A stretch of 64,000 bases of DNA, taken from NCBI RefSeq assembly GCF_014048475.1, contig NZ_NWUS01000001.1:1106239-1170238 (forward strand), in the 5' to 3' direction. Numbering within the stretch: position 1 is the stretch's first letter; the number at the start of each line of letters is the position of its first letter. Below, one piece after another: positions 34,764 through 43,359 of the stretch. A program made the position numbers and the translations under genes. Under the pieces are notes generated by a model that was not told where the DNA came from, did no database searches, and worked only from the letters and a program-made list of their open reading frames with translations. Origin of the DNA: Bombella favorum. GTDB taxonomy: Bacteria > Pseudomonadota > Alphaproteobacteria > Acetobacterales > Acetobacteraceae.

Positions 34764-35663
34764 TCATGCTGTCTCCAGCCAGTCTGCCGCTACTCGCTGG
34801 ACATTCTGGCTAAGCCGACTCAGTGCCGACCCGTACAGTCTCGGCACTGACCAGAATAAGGGTACGGAAGGACGATGCCCCGGGCTAATTTCAACAAGCT
34901 CCCCCCGTTGCAAATACTCTTCCACCAAGGGCAAGGGGTGCAGAGCCCACCCTAAACCATACAGACATAAATCCAGAAACGCCTTGGAAGAACCCACCCA
35001 ACAGGCCGGGGCCCCCAACGTGACACCATGCACGGCCTCGGCCCAACGAGCCTGAAACAGATCGCTCCTATCAAACCGTAAATAAGGTGCCTCCTGTAAC
35101 GCTTCGGCAGTTACACCCTGCGAGAAATGCGCTGCAATTAAACTCGGGCTGGCACAGGCCACATACGCCATACTGCCCAGCGACACCGTTCTGCACCAGG
35201 GCACGGGGTCGGATGAAGCCGTCACAGCGGCCATGACATCGCCCGACCGCAAACGTTCTGCCGTATGCTGTTCATCATCAATAGAAATATCCAGCGTAAT
35301 GGTAGGCTCCTGCTCGGCAAAAGCCATCATGGCACGGGAGAACCATGTGGTAATACTATCCGCATTCACAGCAATCTTTACCGTTGCTGGGAGTGTCGCT
35401 GCCCTATCCTGCCAAGCCAGACGGGATGCTAAATCACTCTCCAGCACCCTGACACAATCAAAATGGCGACACAGCATTGTCCCCAACTCGGTCAGTCGAC
35501 AGGGCTGCCCCCGAATGACCAAAACACCGCCCAAACGTTCCTCAAACCCTCGTACACGCTGAGAAACAGCAGAAGGTGTCAGCCCAAGTGACGCCGCTGC
35601 TCGCTCGAAACTGCCTTCCCGCACGACAGCACTGATAGCCGCCAGAGCGGCGTAGTCGAACAT
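34764..35663 (-). CDS. argP: LysR-family regulator, ArgP/LysG-like
   Basis: Transcription factor of 299 residues. The N-terminal winged helix (FDYAALAAISAVVREGSFERAA, SLGLTPSAVSQRV) and the type-2 periplasmic-binding-like effector domain match ArgP/LysG, which sense lysine or arginine. ATG 35663 has AAGGA at a good distance, whereas an ATG six codons upstream is less likely. It is divergent from an ArgO/LysE exporter gene, the textbook arrangement. The 72-base shared promoter region holds ATGAAG...CTTCAT-like dyad symmetry that could be its binding site. Confidence 0.88.
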   Translation of the reverse strand: MFDYAALAAISAVVREGSFERAAASLGLTPSAVSQRVRGFEERLGGVLVIRGQPCRLTELGTMLCRHFDCVRVLESDLASRLAWQDRAATLPATVKIAVNADSITTWFSRAMMAFAEQEPTITLDISIDDEQHTAERLRSGDVMAAVTASSDPVPWCRTVSLGSMAYVACASPSLIAAHFSQGVTAEALQEAPYLRFDRSDLFQARWAEAVHGVTLGAPACWVGSSKAFLDLCLYGLGWALHPLPLVEEYLQRGELVEISPGHRPSVPLFWSVPRLYGSALSRLSQNVQRVAADWLETA

Positions 35664-35735
35664 AATGAAGTTTTCCTTCATTTGGTGAAATAAAATAAGC
35701 TGTTCTGTATATAGTCCACCTGTCATAGACAGGCC

Positions 35736-36362
35736 ATGCACACAATCATCACCCCCATCATCACTGGTTTCTGCCTTGGTGCCTCCGCCATTATCGCTGT
35801 TGGAGCGCAGAATCTTTTTATTCTACGTCAAGGCCTGAAGAAGGAGCATGTGCTGCCCATCCTCCTTCTCTGTGCCAGTGTGGATGCCATCTTCATTACC
35901 GCCTCGGTGCACGGAGTTGGAAAAATTGTCAGGGCTATGCCGTTTGTTACGGATATTCTGACCTACGCCGGGGCAGCCTTTCTCATCTGGCAAGGGATTT
36001 CCGCCCTACGCCACATGGCAACAAACAGTCAGATCTCTCTGGAAGCCCAACCCCCGCAAAGCCTAAAGAAAGTCATGGCGATGACTTGCGGCTTCACCCT
36101 ACTAAATCCCCATCTCTATTTAGATACAGTCCTGCTTATGGGGTCAGTCAGCCTATCCCAGCCTGAAGAAAGCCGGTCATGGTTCGGGTTTGGTGCCGTA
36201 CTAGCTAGCTTCGTCTGGTTCCCTCTACTGGGTTATGGAGCACGATTACTACGCCCCTTTTTCAGCAATCCGCTCTCATGGCGTATTCTGGACGGACTAA
36301 CAGCAGCCATCATGCTCACTCTGGCAGGCACACTGCTCCACCACGCCGCACTATCTGGCTAA
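35736..36362 (+). CDS. argO: LysE/ArgO-type basic amino acid exporter
   Basis: Membrane exporter of 208 residues with six helices. Family motifs are GASAIIAVGAQNLFILRQGL at the N-terminus and the NPHLYLDTVLLMGS stretch in the middle. It would export arginine, lysine or toxic analogues. The divergent ArgP-like gene is its probable activator. Terminator follows. Confidence 0.9.
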   Translation: MHTIITPIITGFCLGASAIIAVGAQNLFILRQGLKKEHVLPILLLCASVDAIFITASVHGVGKIVRAMPFVTDILTYAGAAFLIWQGISALRHMATNSQISLEAQPPQSLKKVMAMTCGFTLLNPHLYLDTVLLMGSVSLSQPEESRSWFGFGAVLASFVWFPLLGYGARLLRPFFSNPLSWRILDGLTAAIMLTLAGTLLHHAALSG

Positions 36363-36392
36363 AAGTTGGATCACCCAACCAGCCGAATACAG

Positions 36393-36425
36393 AAAAGGCC
36401 GCCCATATGGCGGCCTTTCCTTTTG
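36393..36425. terminator. bidirectional terminator after argO
   Basis: A perfect GGCCGCC/GGCGGCC stem with a five-base loop, A-run before and T-rich run after, between argO and the convergent autotransporter gene. Confidence 0.85.
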
Positions 36426-36449
36426 TAATGATCTGGCTCTGGCCTTGGA

Positions 36450-39400
36450 TTAGAAGGCGACCTTAACGGAGCCGGTTGCCCCGCTATCCATGGAGTGCTC
36501 ACCATACTGCCCGGTGTAGGACAGATCGAGGTCCACAGAGTCGGTAACCTTAGCAGACAGACCAGCCTTAACCACGGCAGCATCACGAGACAGCAACACG
36601 CCGCTAACCCGCATATCGCTACCATCATTGAGGAAGCGTTCTGTTCTGCTGGAGCCGAGGCTACCATAGGCCCGGCGGTAAGCCCCCATGGCATGGGCAC
36701 GCAGCCACATGTCACCAATCTGGAAGCTACGTGCCACACGGAAACCAAAGCTCGTGAAGCCTACGCTCCGGTCTTTGGACTGACCATAAAGAGCAGCCAC
36801 ACCACGCTCACTGAAGCGCCCAGCATACTGGTTGACGTAGGACCCTTCGAGGAAGGGTTCAAACTGAAGCTTACCAAAGTCAAACTTGTAGCTCAGCTCC
36901 GTAAAGGCACGGGCTGTGCCGCTACGATAGTTACTGGTCTGACGGCCGCCGAAGTCAGCCACCTGCACATGCCGGCGCATGTTCATCAGGTTCCAGGTAT
37001 AGAACGCACCCAGACGCAGATTGAACCGCCCCCAATGGGACCCTGCATAGCTACCCAGACTGATATTGTTGCTATTACCAGAAGAGTTGCTGGAACCATT
37101 AGTATTGAACATGGAATGCCCATAGGCAATCATGCCACCCACACGCCAGCGGTCATCAATCGGCGTATCCACACCCATGACAAACCCAGCTGTCTGATGA
37201 TGCAACGAACTTACGTTGCCACCACCATTGCTCCCCAGGCTCCCATAAGCCTGACCCCACATGATGGTGTGGTTGCTATCGCACCGTGCTCCCCGACGCC
37301 GGGTGTGGAGATCATAATGTCCCCGCGCTGACAGGATACCGTCGCCATCGCTGTTACCATCACAGCTTGCATCACCCAGACGATCCAGCACAGCCTGCTC
37401 AAGCAGGTAACTGTCCTGAATCATAGCCGTGCGAGCAGAAGCATGAATGTCACCAGACAGATTGTTCAGTGCATGACGTGCCTCACCTGCGGATGTAAGG
37501 CCTGTCATAGCCTGAATCACAGGGCTGCTATCACCCATACGGTCCAGCGCCTTACCGACTGTACGCTCGTTCCCGCTCTGGGCAACACCGCTGAATGCCG
37601 CAGCATTACGTGTGTAAATCACATCCACAGCCTGGTTTTCGAACACCAGATAAGGCGAAACGAAAAGACCTGTCGGCATGTTGCCTGTCACAGTCAGAGC
37701 ATTGTCATGGTTAGCACTGACTGTCCCTGTGGCCGTAAGGATACGATAACCATCCCCAGCATAGACACGCCCGTTATCACTCTTCACGATATTAAGAGTT
37801 GCGCTGTTCAACTGGGCATCGCCATTCACATGGACCAAACCGCTGTTAAGCTGACGGTAGGAACCTGTCAGAGAACGACCTGTCGTATCGAGCGACCCGT
37901 TACCACGGTTATAACCCTGGGCATCGTTAAGCGTAATGTAAGAATTGGACGCAGTCGGTGTGGAGTTAACCCCTACAGAAAGAACAGACTGATGGCCTGC
38001 GCTACCATTCATCGTAAGGGCCGTACCCTTATACCCGGCCGCACCGATGTTCAGCGTACCATTGCTCTGGTTCCAGTTAGACTCAACCGTACCACCGCCA
38101 TCAACTGTCGTAACAGCAGCCGCACCATTGTCTGTCGTGTTACCAGTCAGAATGGCACCATCCTCAACCTTGATTCCGGACGAGGAAGTATTGTTGCTGT
38201 CGGAAGCCTGACCATAACCAGAAGCCAGAGCCAATGTCGTATTCTTACCAGAAACAACCGTCTGACCCTGATAGCTGTTATCATGGTTGGCAACATACAG
38301 CGTACCGCCACCCGTTGCGGTCATACCGCCGGTGCCTGTCAGCTTACCTGTAAGATAGGTATTCTGGTTGTTTGTATCGAAAGTGCCATGACGGACAGGC
38401 TCACCAGAGGGTGTGCCATCAGACAGGGCGACATTGGAATCCACATGCAGGTCGCTGCCCTGGCGGTTACGGATAATACCGTTGCCATACAGCACAAGAC
38501 CGCCATTCCCCTTAGGAGAATTCTGGTTCGTCTGGCTAGCATCGCTGCTGATACCACTGCTACCGTTCGTATCACCAACCACAAGAGTACCGGTCCCCGC
38601 ACCCTTGGTGGACTGATCCGCACCACCAACGTTCAGCTGACCATCACTCTTGATCTTAATATTGCCAGCACTGTTGATGACACCACCAGCCGTGACGCCA
38701 GCAGAATAGAGCGGGGCTGTCCCCTTACCCGTACCGACAGTCATACCACCCTGACCAACGTTCAGCTGACCACCAGCCTGAGTTCCCCCAGCCCCAGCAG
38801 CCCCAACATTGACAGAGCTATTAGACGCCAGACCACCAGCGTTCTGCTGCCCACCGACAGTTACGCCGTAAGCATTTACCACACCGCCCTTCTGGACATT
38901 CAGCTGGCCAGTGCCCTGATTACCAACAATCAGGTTACCCGTCTGGCTGCTGCCCGTCAGATTCATTGTGGACTGCGTATTGGCACCAGCAGTCTGATCG
39001 TTACCAACAGTTACAGTACCGACAGACCCGGCCTTATTCCCAATAGTGACATCACCAGCGCTGGTAAACGTGCCACCATTCTGAACATTAAGCGACCCCT
39101 GGCCATCATTACCAACAACCGTCTGTACGCTTAGACCCGCATCATTCTTGACCGTCAGAGACGAACCTGAGCCATCAACTGTCACACTACCCTGAGAGCC
39201 AGCATTAGCACCAACGAGCACATTACCGCCCACAACGCCTTTACCACCCTGCTTGATAGCAAGGCTACCCTCACCGCTTGCCCCAACGAGCACACCACCA
39301 GCACCAACAGTCATGGCACTGCCATCACCGGTAACGGACACATCGCCCTTACCATCGGCCTGGTTCCCGACAGCAACAGTCATCACACCGACCTGACCGC

Positions 39401-40073
39401 CATTCTGAACGATCAGATGGTTTGCCTGTTTTGTGCTGCTGGCCCCATAATGTGAGTCACCGTTACCGACGATCAGCTGACCATAAGGCTGGATGGGCTT
39501 TTTATTAGAATCGGTCTGGTTAAACAGCAGCAGAACACCATTCTTATCGACCGTCAGTGTTGCAGAATCATTGGCGGCAAGACCAACAATCATTGCACCA
39601 CCGTTCACACGGTTGGAAACGATACCGCCCAGCTTGTTCCCATTACCTGTCAGGGTCAGGGAACCATTGCCACGGATAATTGTACGCCCGTTATAAGAAT
39701 TCTGCCCTGTGAACGTCACATTATTGGGCTGTGTCTGCTGTGTCGTATTGATAGAATCGCCCGTGTTGATATCAACACCGCCGGCTTGATCAATAGAAGT
39801 CGTGTTCCCCGAAGTGACAAAGATAGACCCTGAAAAAACCTGATTCGTCCCATCACCCGTAATACGGTGAACGGAATTATCCGTAATGACGTTACCCAGG
39901 CTCGACAAATTGGATACGTTCGTAACGTTAGCATAAGGAGGGCCCTGATCGTCACCCACCACCGGCAAAGCCGCTGGGGCCTCATCCGCAGCATTAGCGG
40001 GCGTAAAAACAGGCCCGAACGGCGTCACGTCCACACAGAACAAAGCAGCCGTAAACAAAAGTTTATTCCGCAT
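36450..40073 (-). CDS. large autotransporter (type V secretion) with beta-helical passenger
   Basis: Protein of 1207 residues. ATG 40073 (MRNKLLFTAALF) gives a signal peptide ending TPANA and has GGAG upstream; a longer frame exists but lacks a signal. The passenger (about residues 60-900) is Gly-, Asn- and Ser-rich with a repeating pattern like GSLNVQNGGTFTSAGDVTIG and VGNDGQGSL, typical of a right-handed beta-helix adhesin. The last 270 residues form the beta-barrel (GQAYGSLG, VGGMIAYGHSMF, LRLGAFYTWN, PFLEGSYVNQYAG, RVSGVLLSRD) and end in VKVAF with the expected terminal Phe. Likely function is surface adhesion. No cleavage dyad or protease motif is obvious. Confidence 0.9.
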   Translation of the reverse strand: MRNKLLFTAALFCVDVTPFGPVFTPANAADEAPAALPVVGDDQGPPYANVTNVSNLSSLGNVITDNSVHRITGDGTNQVFSGSIFVTSGNTTSIDQAGGVDINTGDSINTTQQTQPNNVTFTGQNSYNGRTIIRGNGSLTLTGNGNKLGGIVSNRVNGGAMIVGLAANDSATLTVDKNGVLLLFNQTDSNKKPIQPYGQLIVGNGDSHYGASSTKQANHLIVQNGGQVGVMTVAVGNQADGKGDVSVTGDGSAMTVGAGGVLVGASGEGSLAIKQGGKGVVGGNVLVGANAGSQGSVTVDGSGSSLTVKNDAGLSVQTVVGNDGQGSLNVQNGGTFTSAGDVTIGNKAGSVGTVTVGNDQTAGANTQSTMNLTGSSQTGNLIVGNQGTGQLNVQKGGVVNAYGVTVGGQQNAGGLASNSSVNVGAAGAGGTQAGGQLNVGQGGMTVGTGKGTAPLYSAGVTAGGVINSAGNIKIKSDGQLNVGGADQSTKGAGTGTLVVGDTNGSSGISSDASQTNQNSPKGNGGLVLYGNGIIRNRQGSDLHVDSNVALSDGTPSGEPVRHGTFDTNNQNTYLTGKLTGTGGMTATGGGTLYVANHDNSYQGQTVVSGKNTTLALASGYGQASDSNNTSSSGIKVEDGAILTGNTTDNGAAAVTTVDGGGTVESNWNQSNGTLNIGAAGYKGTALTMNGSAGHQSVLSVGVNSTPTASNSYITLNDAQGYNRGNGSLDTTGRSLTGSYRQLNSGLVHVNGDAQLNSATLNIVKSDNGRVYAGDGYRILTATGTVSANHDNALTVTGNMPTGLFVSPYLVFENQAVDVIYTRNAAAFSGVAQSGNERTVGKALDRMGDSSPVIQAMTGLTSAGEARHALNNLSGDIHASARTAMIQDSYLLEQAVLDRLGDASCDGNSDGDGILSARGHYDLHTRRRGARCDSNHTIMWGQAYGSLGSNGGGNVSSLHHQTAGFVMGVDTPIDDRWRVGGMIAYGHSMFNTNGSSNSSGNSNNISLGSYAGSHWGRFNLRLGAFYTWNLMNMRRHVQVADFGGRQTSNYRSGTARAFTELSYKFDFGKLQFEPFLEGSYVNQYAGRFSERGVAALYGQSKDRSVGFTSFGFRVARSFQIGDMWLRAHAMGAYRRAYGSLGSSRTERFLNDGSDMRVSGVLLSRDAAVVKAGLSAKVTDSVDLDLSYTGQYGEHSMDSGATGSVKVAF

Positions 40074-40359
40074 GATTTTCTCCAACGCCGAACACACCAC
40101 TCCCCCTTCCACTTTTGCAGGCACCATCACCTAGAGAGCACTCGTCTCTAAGGGGGATCACTCAATTACTTAACGAGATATAACAACATATTAAAAAATT
40201 CAAATAATTTTATACTTAATTAAGCACCTTTCCGGGGAAACAGCGTGTCGATTCGCCATAACTGACGACACCACCCCAACACATTTCTGGATGAAAATGA
40301 GGACTTGCCAGAGCACACAAAAGACATGCTCTAGTAAATCTATCTCGTTCCAAAATATA

Positions 40360-40815
40360 TCAAATGGTAAATGAAATAGGGGCCTGCCTTGGACGCTCCA
40401 ACCCTGAACGTTCAGCCTGCTGTAGAAGATCAGCTAAAGTAATTCCCGAGAGACGCTCTTTAATACCGTCGTTAAGCTCTGCCCATAAAGGGGCAATTAC
40501 CAAAGACTGAAGTGGATTATTTCCTTTTCCTTGAAAAGCAGCCACCTGATCCCGAATGCCAACAGCGCAAACAATTTCATGCAGGCTCACCACCCGCGGG
40601 GACCGCCCCAACCGGTATCCCCCTTTCGGGCCACGTACGCTATCCAGCAGGCCCGCTCGGGACAACGCCTGCAGTACTGGCTCAATCCCTCGCCGAAGCA
40701 GGCCGCTACGCTTTGCTATGTCTGCCCCGCTTACAACACCGGACCGCCCAGCATAAAAAGCCACATCGAGCATAATGGACAGTGCCGTTAGGATACGGTC
40801 ATTTTTCAGATACAT
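40360..40815 (-). CDS. Rrf2-family transcriptional regulator
   Basis: Small DNA-binding protein of 151 residues with the Rrf2 winged helix (GADIAKRSGLLRRGIEPVLQAL, SRAGLLDSVRGPKGGYRL). Only one cysteine (in EIVCAVG) is present instead of the three that hold an Fe-S cluster in IscR or NsrR, so it is probably a non-cluster member such as CymR, which senses cysteine metabolism through CysK. It is divergent from cysK, supporting a role as a cysteine-synthesis regulator. The ATG at 40815 is preferred to a GTG three bases earlier. Confidence 0.85.
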   Translation of the reverse strand: MYLKNDRILTALSIMLDVAFYAGRSGVVSGADIAKRSGLLRRGIEPVLQALSRAGLLDSVRGPKGGYRLGRSPRVVSLHEIVCAVGIRDQVAAFQGKGNNPLQSLVIAPLWAELNDGIKERLSGITLADLLQQAERSGLERPRQAPISFTI

Positions 40816-41004
40816 CACTCACTCTTCAGCCATCAAAGCCTATCAGGCTCTTTTAACTTATCTCACAACATAAGAAAGAAAATTATGCGAACGATTCGCG
40901 GTACCTTGATGTTTCTATGACCAACCCACCAAAGCAGCATGACGGATACCGGATAGACCTGCTAGTCTTCTAGCAATGTCCATCCATGGCAAGGAGTACC
41001 ACCG

Positions 41005-42006
41005 ATGACAGAATCACGCTCATCAGATTTTCCTTTCCCTCTTTCCGAAGCGGCCTTCGCACCTCCCCGCGGGTATGTCTATCCTTCCTTTCTGGAAGTC
41101 GTAGGCGGTACGCCTCTGGTCGCTGTTCCCCACCTGACAGAGAAAGAAAAGCTGAAAGCTCACCTGCTGCTCAAGCTCGAATTCTTCAATCCTATGGCCT
41201 CCGTTAAGGACCGGATCGGCGTTGCCATGCTGCGGGAAGCACAGGACAAGGGGCTCATTACACCGGGCGAATCTATCCTTGTGGAACCAACATCCGGCAA
41301 TACCGGCATTGGCCTCGCTTTTGCGGCGGTATCACTAGGGTACAAGATGATCGTTACCATGCCGGAAAGTGCCTCTATGGAACGGCGGAAAATGCTGGCC
41401 CTGCTGGGCGTAACGCTAGAGCTGACCCCCGCCCGGCAAGGCATGAAAGGGGCCATAAGCCGGGCTCAGGAAATTCTCAAAGAAACCAAGAATGCATGGA
41501 TGCCCAGCCAGTTTACGAATCCGGCCAATCCAAAAGTCCATGCTGAAACGACCGCTGAAGAAATCTGGACAGATACCGCCGGTGCTGTGGATGCCGTGGT
41601 AGCCGGACTCGGCACAGGTGGGACAGCCTCTGGCATTGCCCATGCCCTCAAGCCACGCAAGGAAGGGCTGAAGGTCTTCGGACTGGAGCCCTCTGAAAGT
41701 GCGGTCCTCAATGGTGATGATCCCGGCCCGCATGGCATTCAGGGGCTTGGACCGGGCTTCAAACCGGATACTCTGGACATTCGGGCTTTGGATAAGGTGA
41801 TTCCTGTCACCGAACATGATGCTCTGACAACGGCCCGCCTCTGCGCCCGCACGGAAGGTCTGCCGATTGGTATTTCCGCCGGTGCTGCACTGTTTGCCGC
41901 TATGGAGCTTGCCAAAAAGGACGAATGGGCCGGTAAGACCATCGTTGCCATCGTCCCTGACTTTGCTGAACGTTACCTTTCCACGCCCCTTTTTGCTGGT
42001 CTTTAA
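41005..42006 (+). CDS. cysK: cysteine synthase A (O-acetylserine sulfhydrylase)
   Basis: CysK (333 residues) combines O-acetylserine with sulfide to make cysteine. PLP lysine K68 is in NPMASVKDRIG, the substrate loop TSGNTG at 96-101 and the glycine-rich phosphate loop GTGGTASG are intact. An AGGAG box lies 12 bases before the ATG. The divergent Rrf2 gene is the likely regulator, and in CymR systems CysK itself is the co-sensor. The sulfide source is the cysG-cysI operon in the same region. Terminated by a strong hairpin. Confidence 0.97.
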   Translation: MTESRSSDFPFPLSEAAFAPPRGYVYPSFLEVVGGTPLVAVPHLTEKEKLKAHLLLKLEFFNPMASVKDRIGVAMLREAQDKGLITPGESILVEPTSGNTGIGLAFAAVSLGYKMIVTMPESASMERRKMLALLGVTLELTPARQGMKGAISRAQEILKETKNAWMPSQFTNPANPKVHAETTAEEIWTDTAGAVDAVVAGLGTGGTASGIAHALKPRKEGLKVFGLEPSESAVLNGDDPGPHGIQGLGPGFKPDTLDIRALDKVIPVTEHDALTTARLCARTEGLPIGISAGAALFAAMELAKKDEWAGKTIVAIVPDFAERYLSTPLFAGL

Positions 42007-42020
42007 GGACCACACATAAG

Positions 42021-42060
42021 AAAGCCTCCGTTCCCCAAAAAGGAACGGAGGCTTTTTCTT
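42021..42060. terminator. bidirectional terminator after cysK
   Basis: AAAGCCTCCGTTCC and GGAACGGAGGCTTTTT pair perfectly over 14 bases. It lies between cysK and the convergent short-chain dehydrogenase. Confidence 0.92.
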
Positions 42061-42102
42061 TTCTAAAGGGGGCTACCCAGCCCCCTCCTCAAATATTCCA
42101 CC

Positions 42103-42873
42103 TTATTCAGAGGTGTAACCACCATCAATCACCAGTTCGGTTGCCGTAACGAACTTGGACTCGTCAGAAGCCAGATACAGAACGCCATAGGCCACATCTT
42201 CCGGTGTACCCAGATGACCAACCGGATGGATGTCCACCAGATGCTGATAAGCAGCCTTATCAGTGTGGGTCAGCTCATCAACCAGCGGTGTCTGGATATA
42301 ACCGGGGCAGACGCTGTTGATGCGAATCTTGTAACCATTACGGGCACAATGCAGGGCGGCAGACTTGGTGAGCATCTTCACGCCACCTTTGGAAGACCCG
42401 TAAGCAGCCAGATTCGGAATACCAACCAGCGCAGAGCTAGAACACATATTGACGATGGAGCCACCTTCACCGCCATTCAGCTCACGCATGCTCTCGACGG
42501 CATATTTCGTACCGAGGAACACGCCATCCAGATTGATGGACTGCACACGACGCCACTCTTCCAGAGAGGTGCTTTCAATGGTGCCATCAAAGGCGATGCC
42601 AGCGTTGTTGACGACGATGTCCAGACGGCCATCATGCTCCTTGATGGCAGCCATCGTCTTCTTCCACTCATCTTCTTTCGCCACATTCAGCGGCAGGAAG
42701 CAGGCCTTACCACCGGCCTTGCGGATCTCTTCTACGACCTCTTCACCACCCTTCGGGTTGAGGTCTGCCACGATGACCTTGGCGCCTTCCTTGGCCAGAA
42801 CCTTAGCAATCCCCTTGCCAATTCCACTGCCAGCACCAGTCACGAGTGCGATCTTCCCAGAAATCCGTCCCAT
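42103..42873 (-). CDS. classical short-chain dehydrogenase/reductase
   Basis: SDR of 256 residues with TGAGSGIG at 12-19, NNAG at 89-92, catalytic N114, S145-147, Y158 and K162 (AAYGSSKGG). D37 at the end of beta-2 (VADLN) favours NAD(H) over NADP(H). It resembles NAD-dependent alcohol or cyclic-alcohol dehydrogenases in acetic acid and lactic bacteria; a substrate cannot be assigned. GAGGAG lies seven bases upstream of the ATG. An exact FNR-type box sits about 66 bases upstream, so oxygen-limited induction is likely. Confidence 0.88.
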   Translation of the reverse strand: MGRISGKIALVTGAGSGIGKGIAKVLAKEGAKVIVADLNPKGGEEVVEEIRKAGGKACFLPLNVAKEDEWKKTMAAIKEHDGRLDIVVNNAGIAFDGTIESTSLEEWRRVQSINLDGVFLGTKYAVESMRELNGGEGGSIVNMCSSSALVGIPNLAAYGSSKGGVKMLTKSAALHCARNGYKIRINSVCPGYIQTPLVDELTHTDKAAYQHLVDIHPVGHLGTPEDVAYGVLYLASDESKFVTATELVIDGGYTSE

Positions 42874-43359
42874 CTGTCATCTCCTCAGATAAAGGGTCTG
42901 TTTTCACGCTACTCTTTTCACACAAAATCACCTTGATTTATATCAAATTAACGGGGAGACCGATCTCACTCATTACTGTTTCCAGTCATGCCTTTCGCCC
43001 GGCTCCGCAGTCTACAGCACTTTTTATATTCACTTTTCATTCATGCATATCATCCATGCCCATAAAGCATTTCCTGCCTGACCACCCACTAACGAACACC
43101 CTTCTCTAGTCTGCCTTTGTAGGGCCAATTATTTTATACGAAATAGAATAGTTATTTTAAAATCCTTATAATCTCGCCCACAGCCTCCCGCCCGACATTC
43201 TAACTTTTCCAATAAAAACATATAAAAACAGCATGTTATGAAAAAATTGGCTCGGAGAGCATTTTTTCACTTTTCAAATGTAGAGAATACTCCATTATGA
43301 CGATGAAATCTGTTGATTTAATAAACAACGATCAGACAAAGTTCTATGGAGTTCCCATC
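42874..43359. other. AT-rich divergent intergenic region
   Basis: 486 bases between the short-chain dehydrogenase and the TauD-family gene. It holds the FNR-type box, a TAGCGT -10-like element on the minus strand (42906-42911) and, near 43145-43160, AATAGTTATTTT, which also appears upstream of cysG. No credible gene is seen. In-frame ATGs at 43297 and 43303 of the dioxygenase fall at its end. Confidence 0.5.
42933..42946 (-). promoter_or_regulatory. FNR-type binding site upstream of the SDR gene
   Basis: TTGAT-TTAT-ATCAA is an exact match to the FNR consensus TTGAT-N4-ATCAA. The -10-like TAGCGT on the minus strand would put the transcription start near 42899, with the box centred close to -41.5, the class II activating position. 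The assignment rests on sequence only; CRP-family proteins share related sites. Confidence 0.6.

Noticed and set aside
37443..39134. 563-codon frame on the plus strand opposite the autotransporter
   Set aside because: It is antisense to a clear autotransporter, has no domain or start signal and arises from the regular codon pattern of the repeats.
42103..42873. SDR as the missing ketoreductase of the polyene cluster
   Set aside because: It is 8 kb away behind other operons, appears NAD-linked and has an FNR box, so a separate redox role is more likely.
42846..43109. 87-codon frame in the SDR/TauD intergenic region
   Set aside because: It overlaps the SDR start and the FNR box, and its composition does not look coding.
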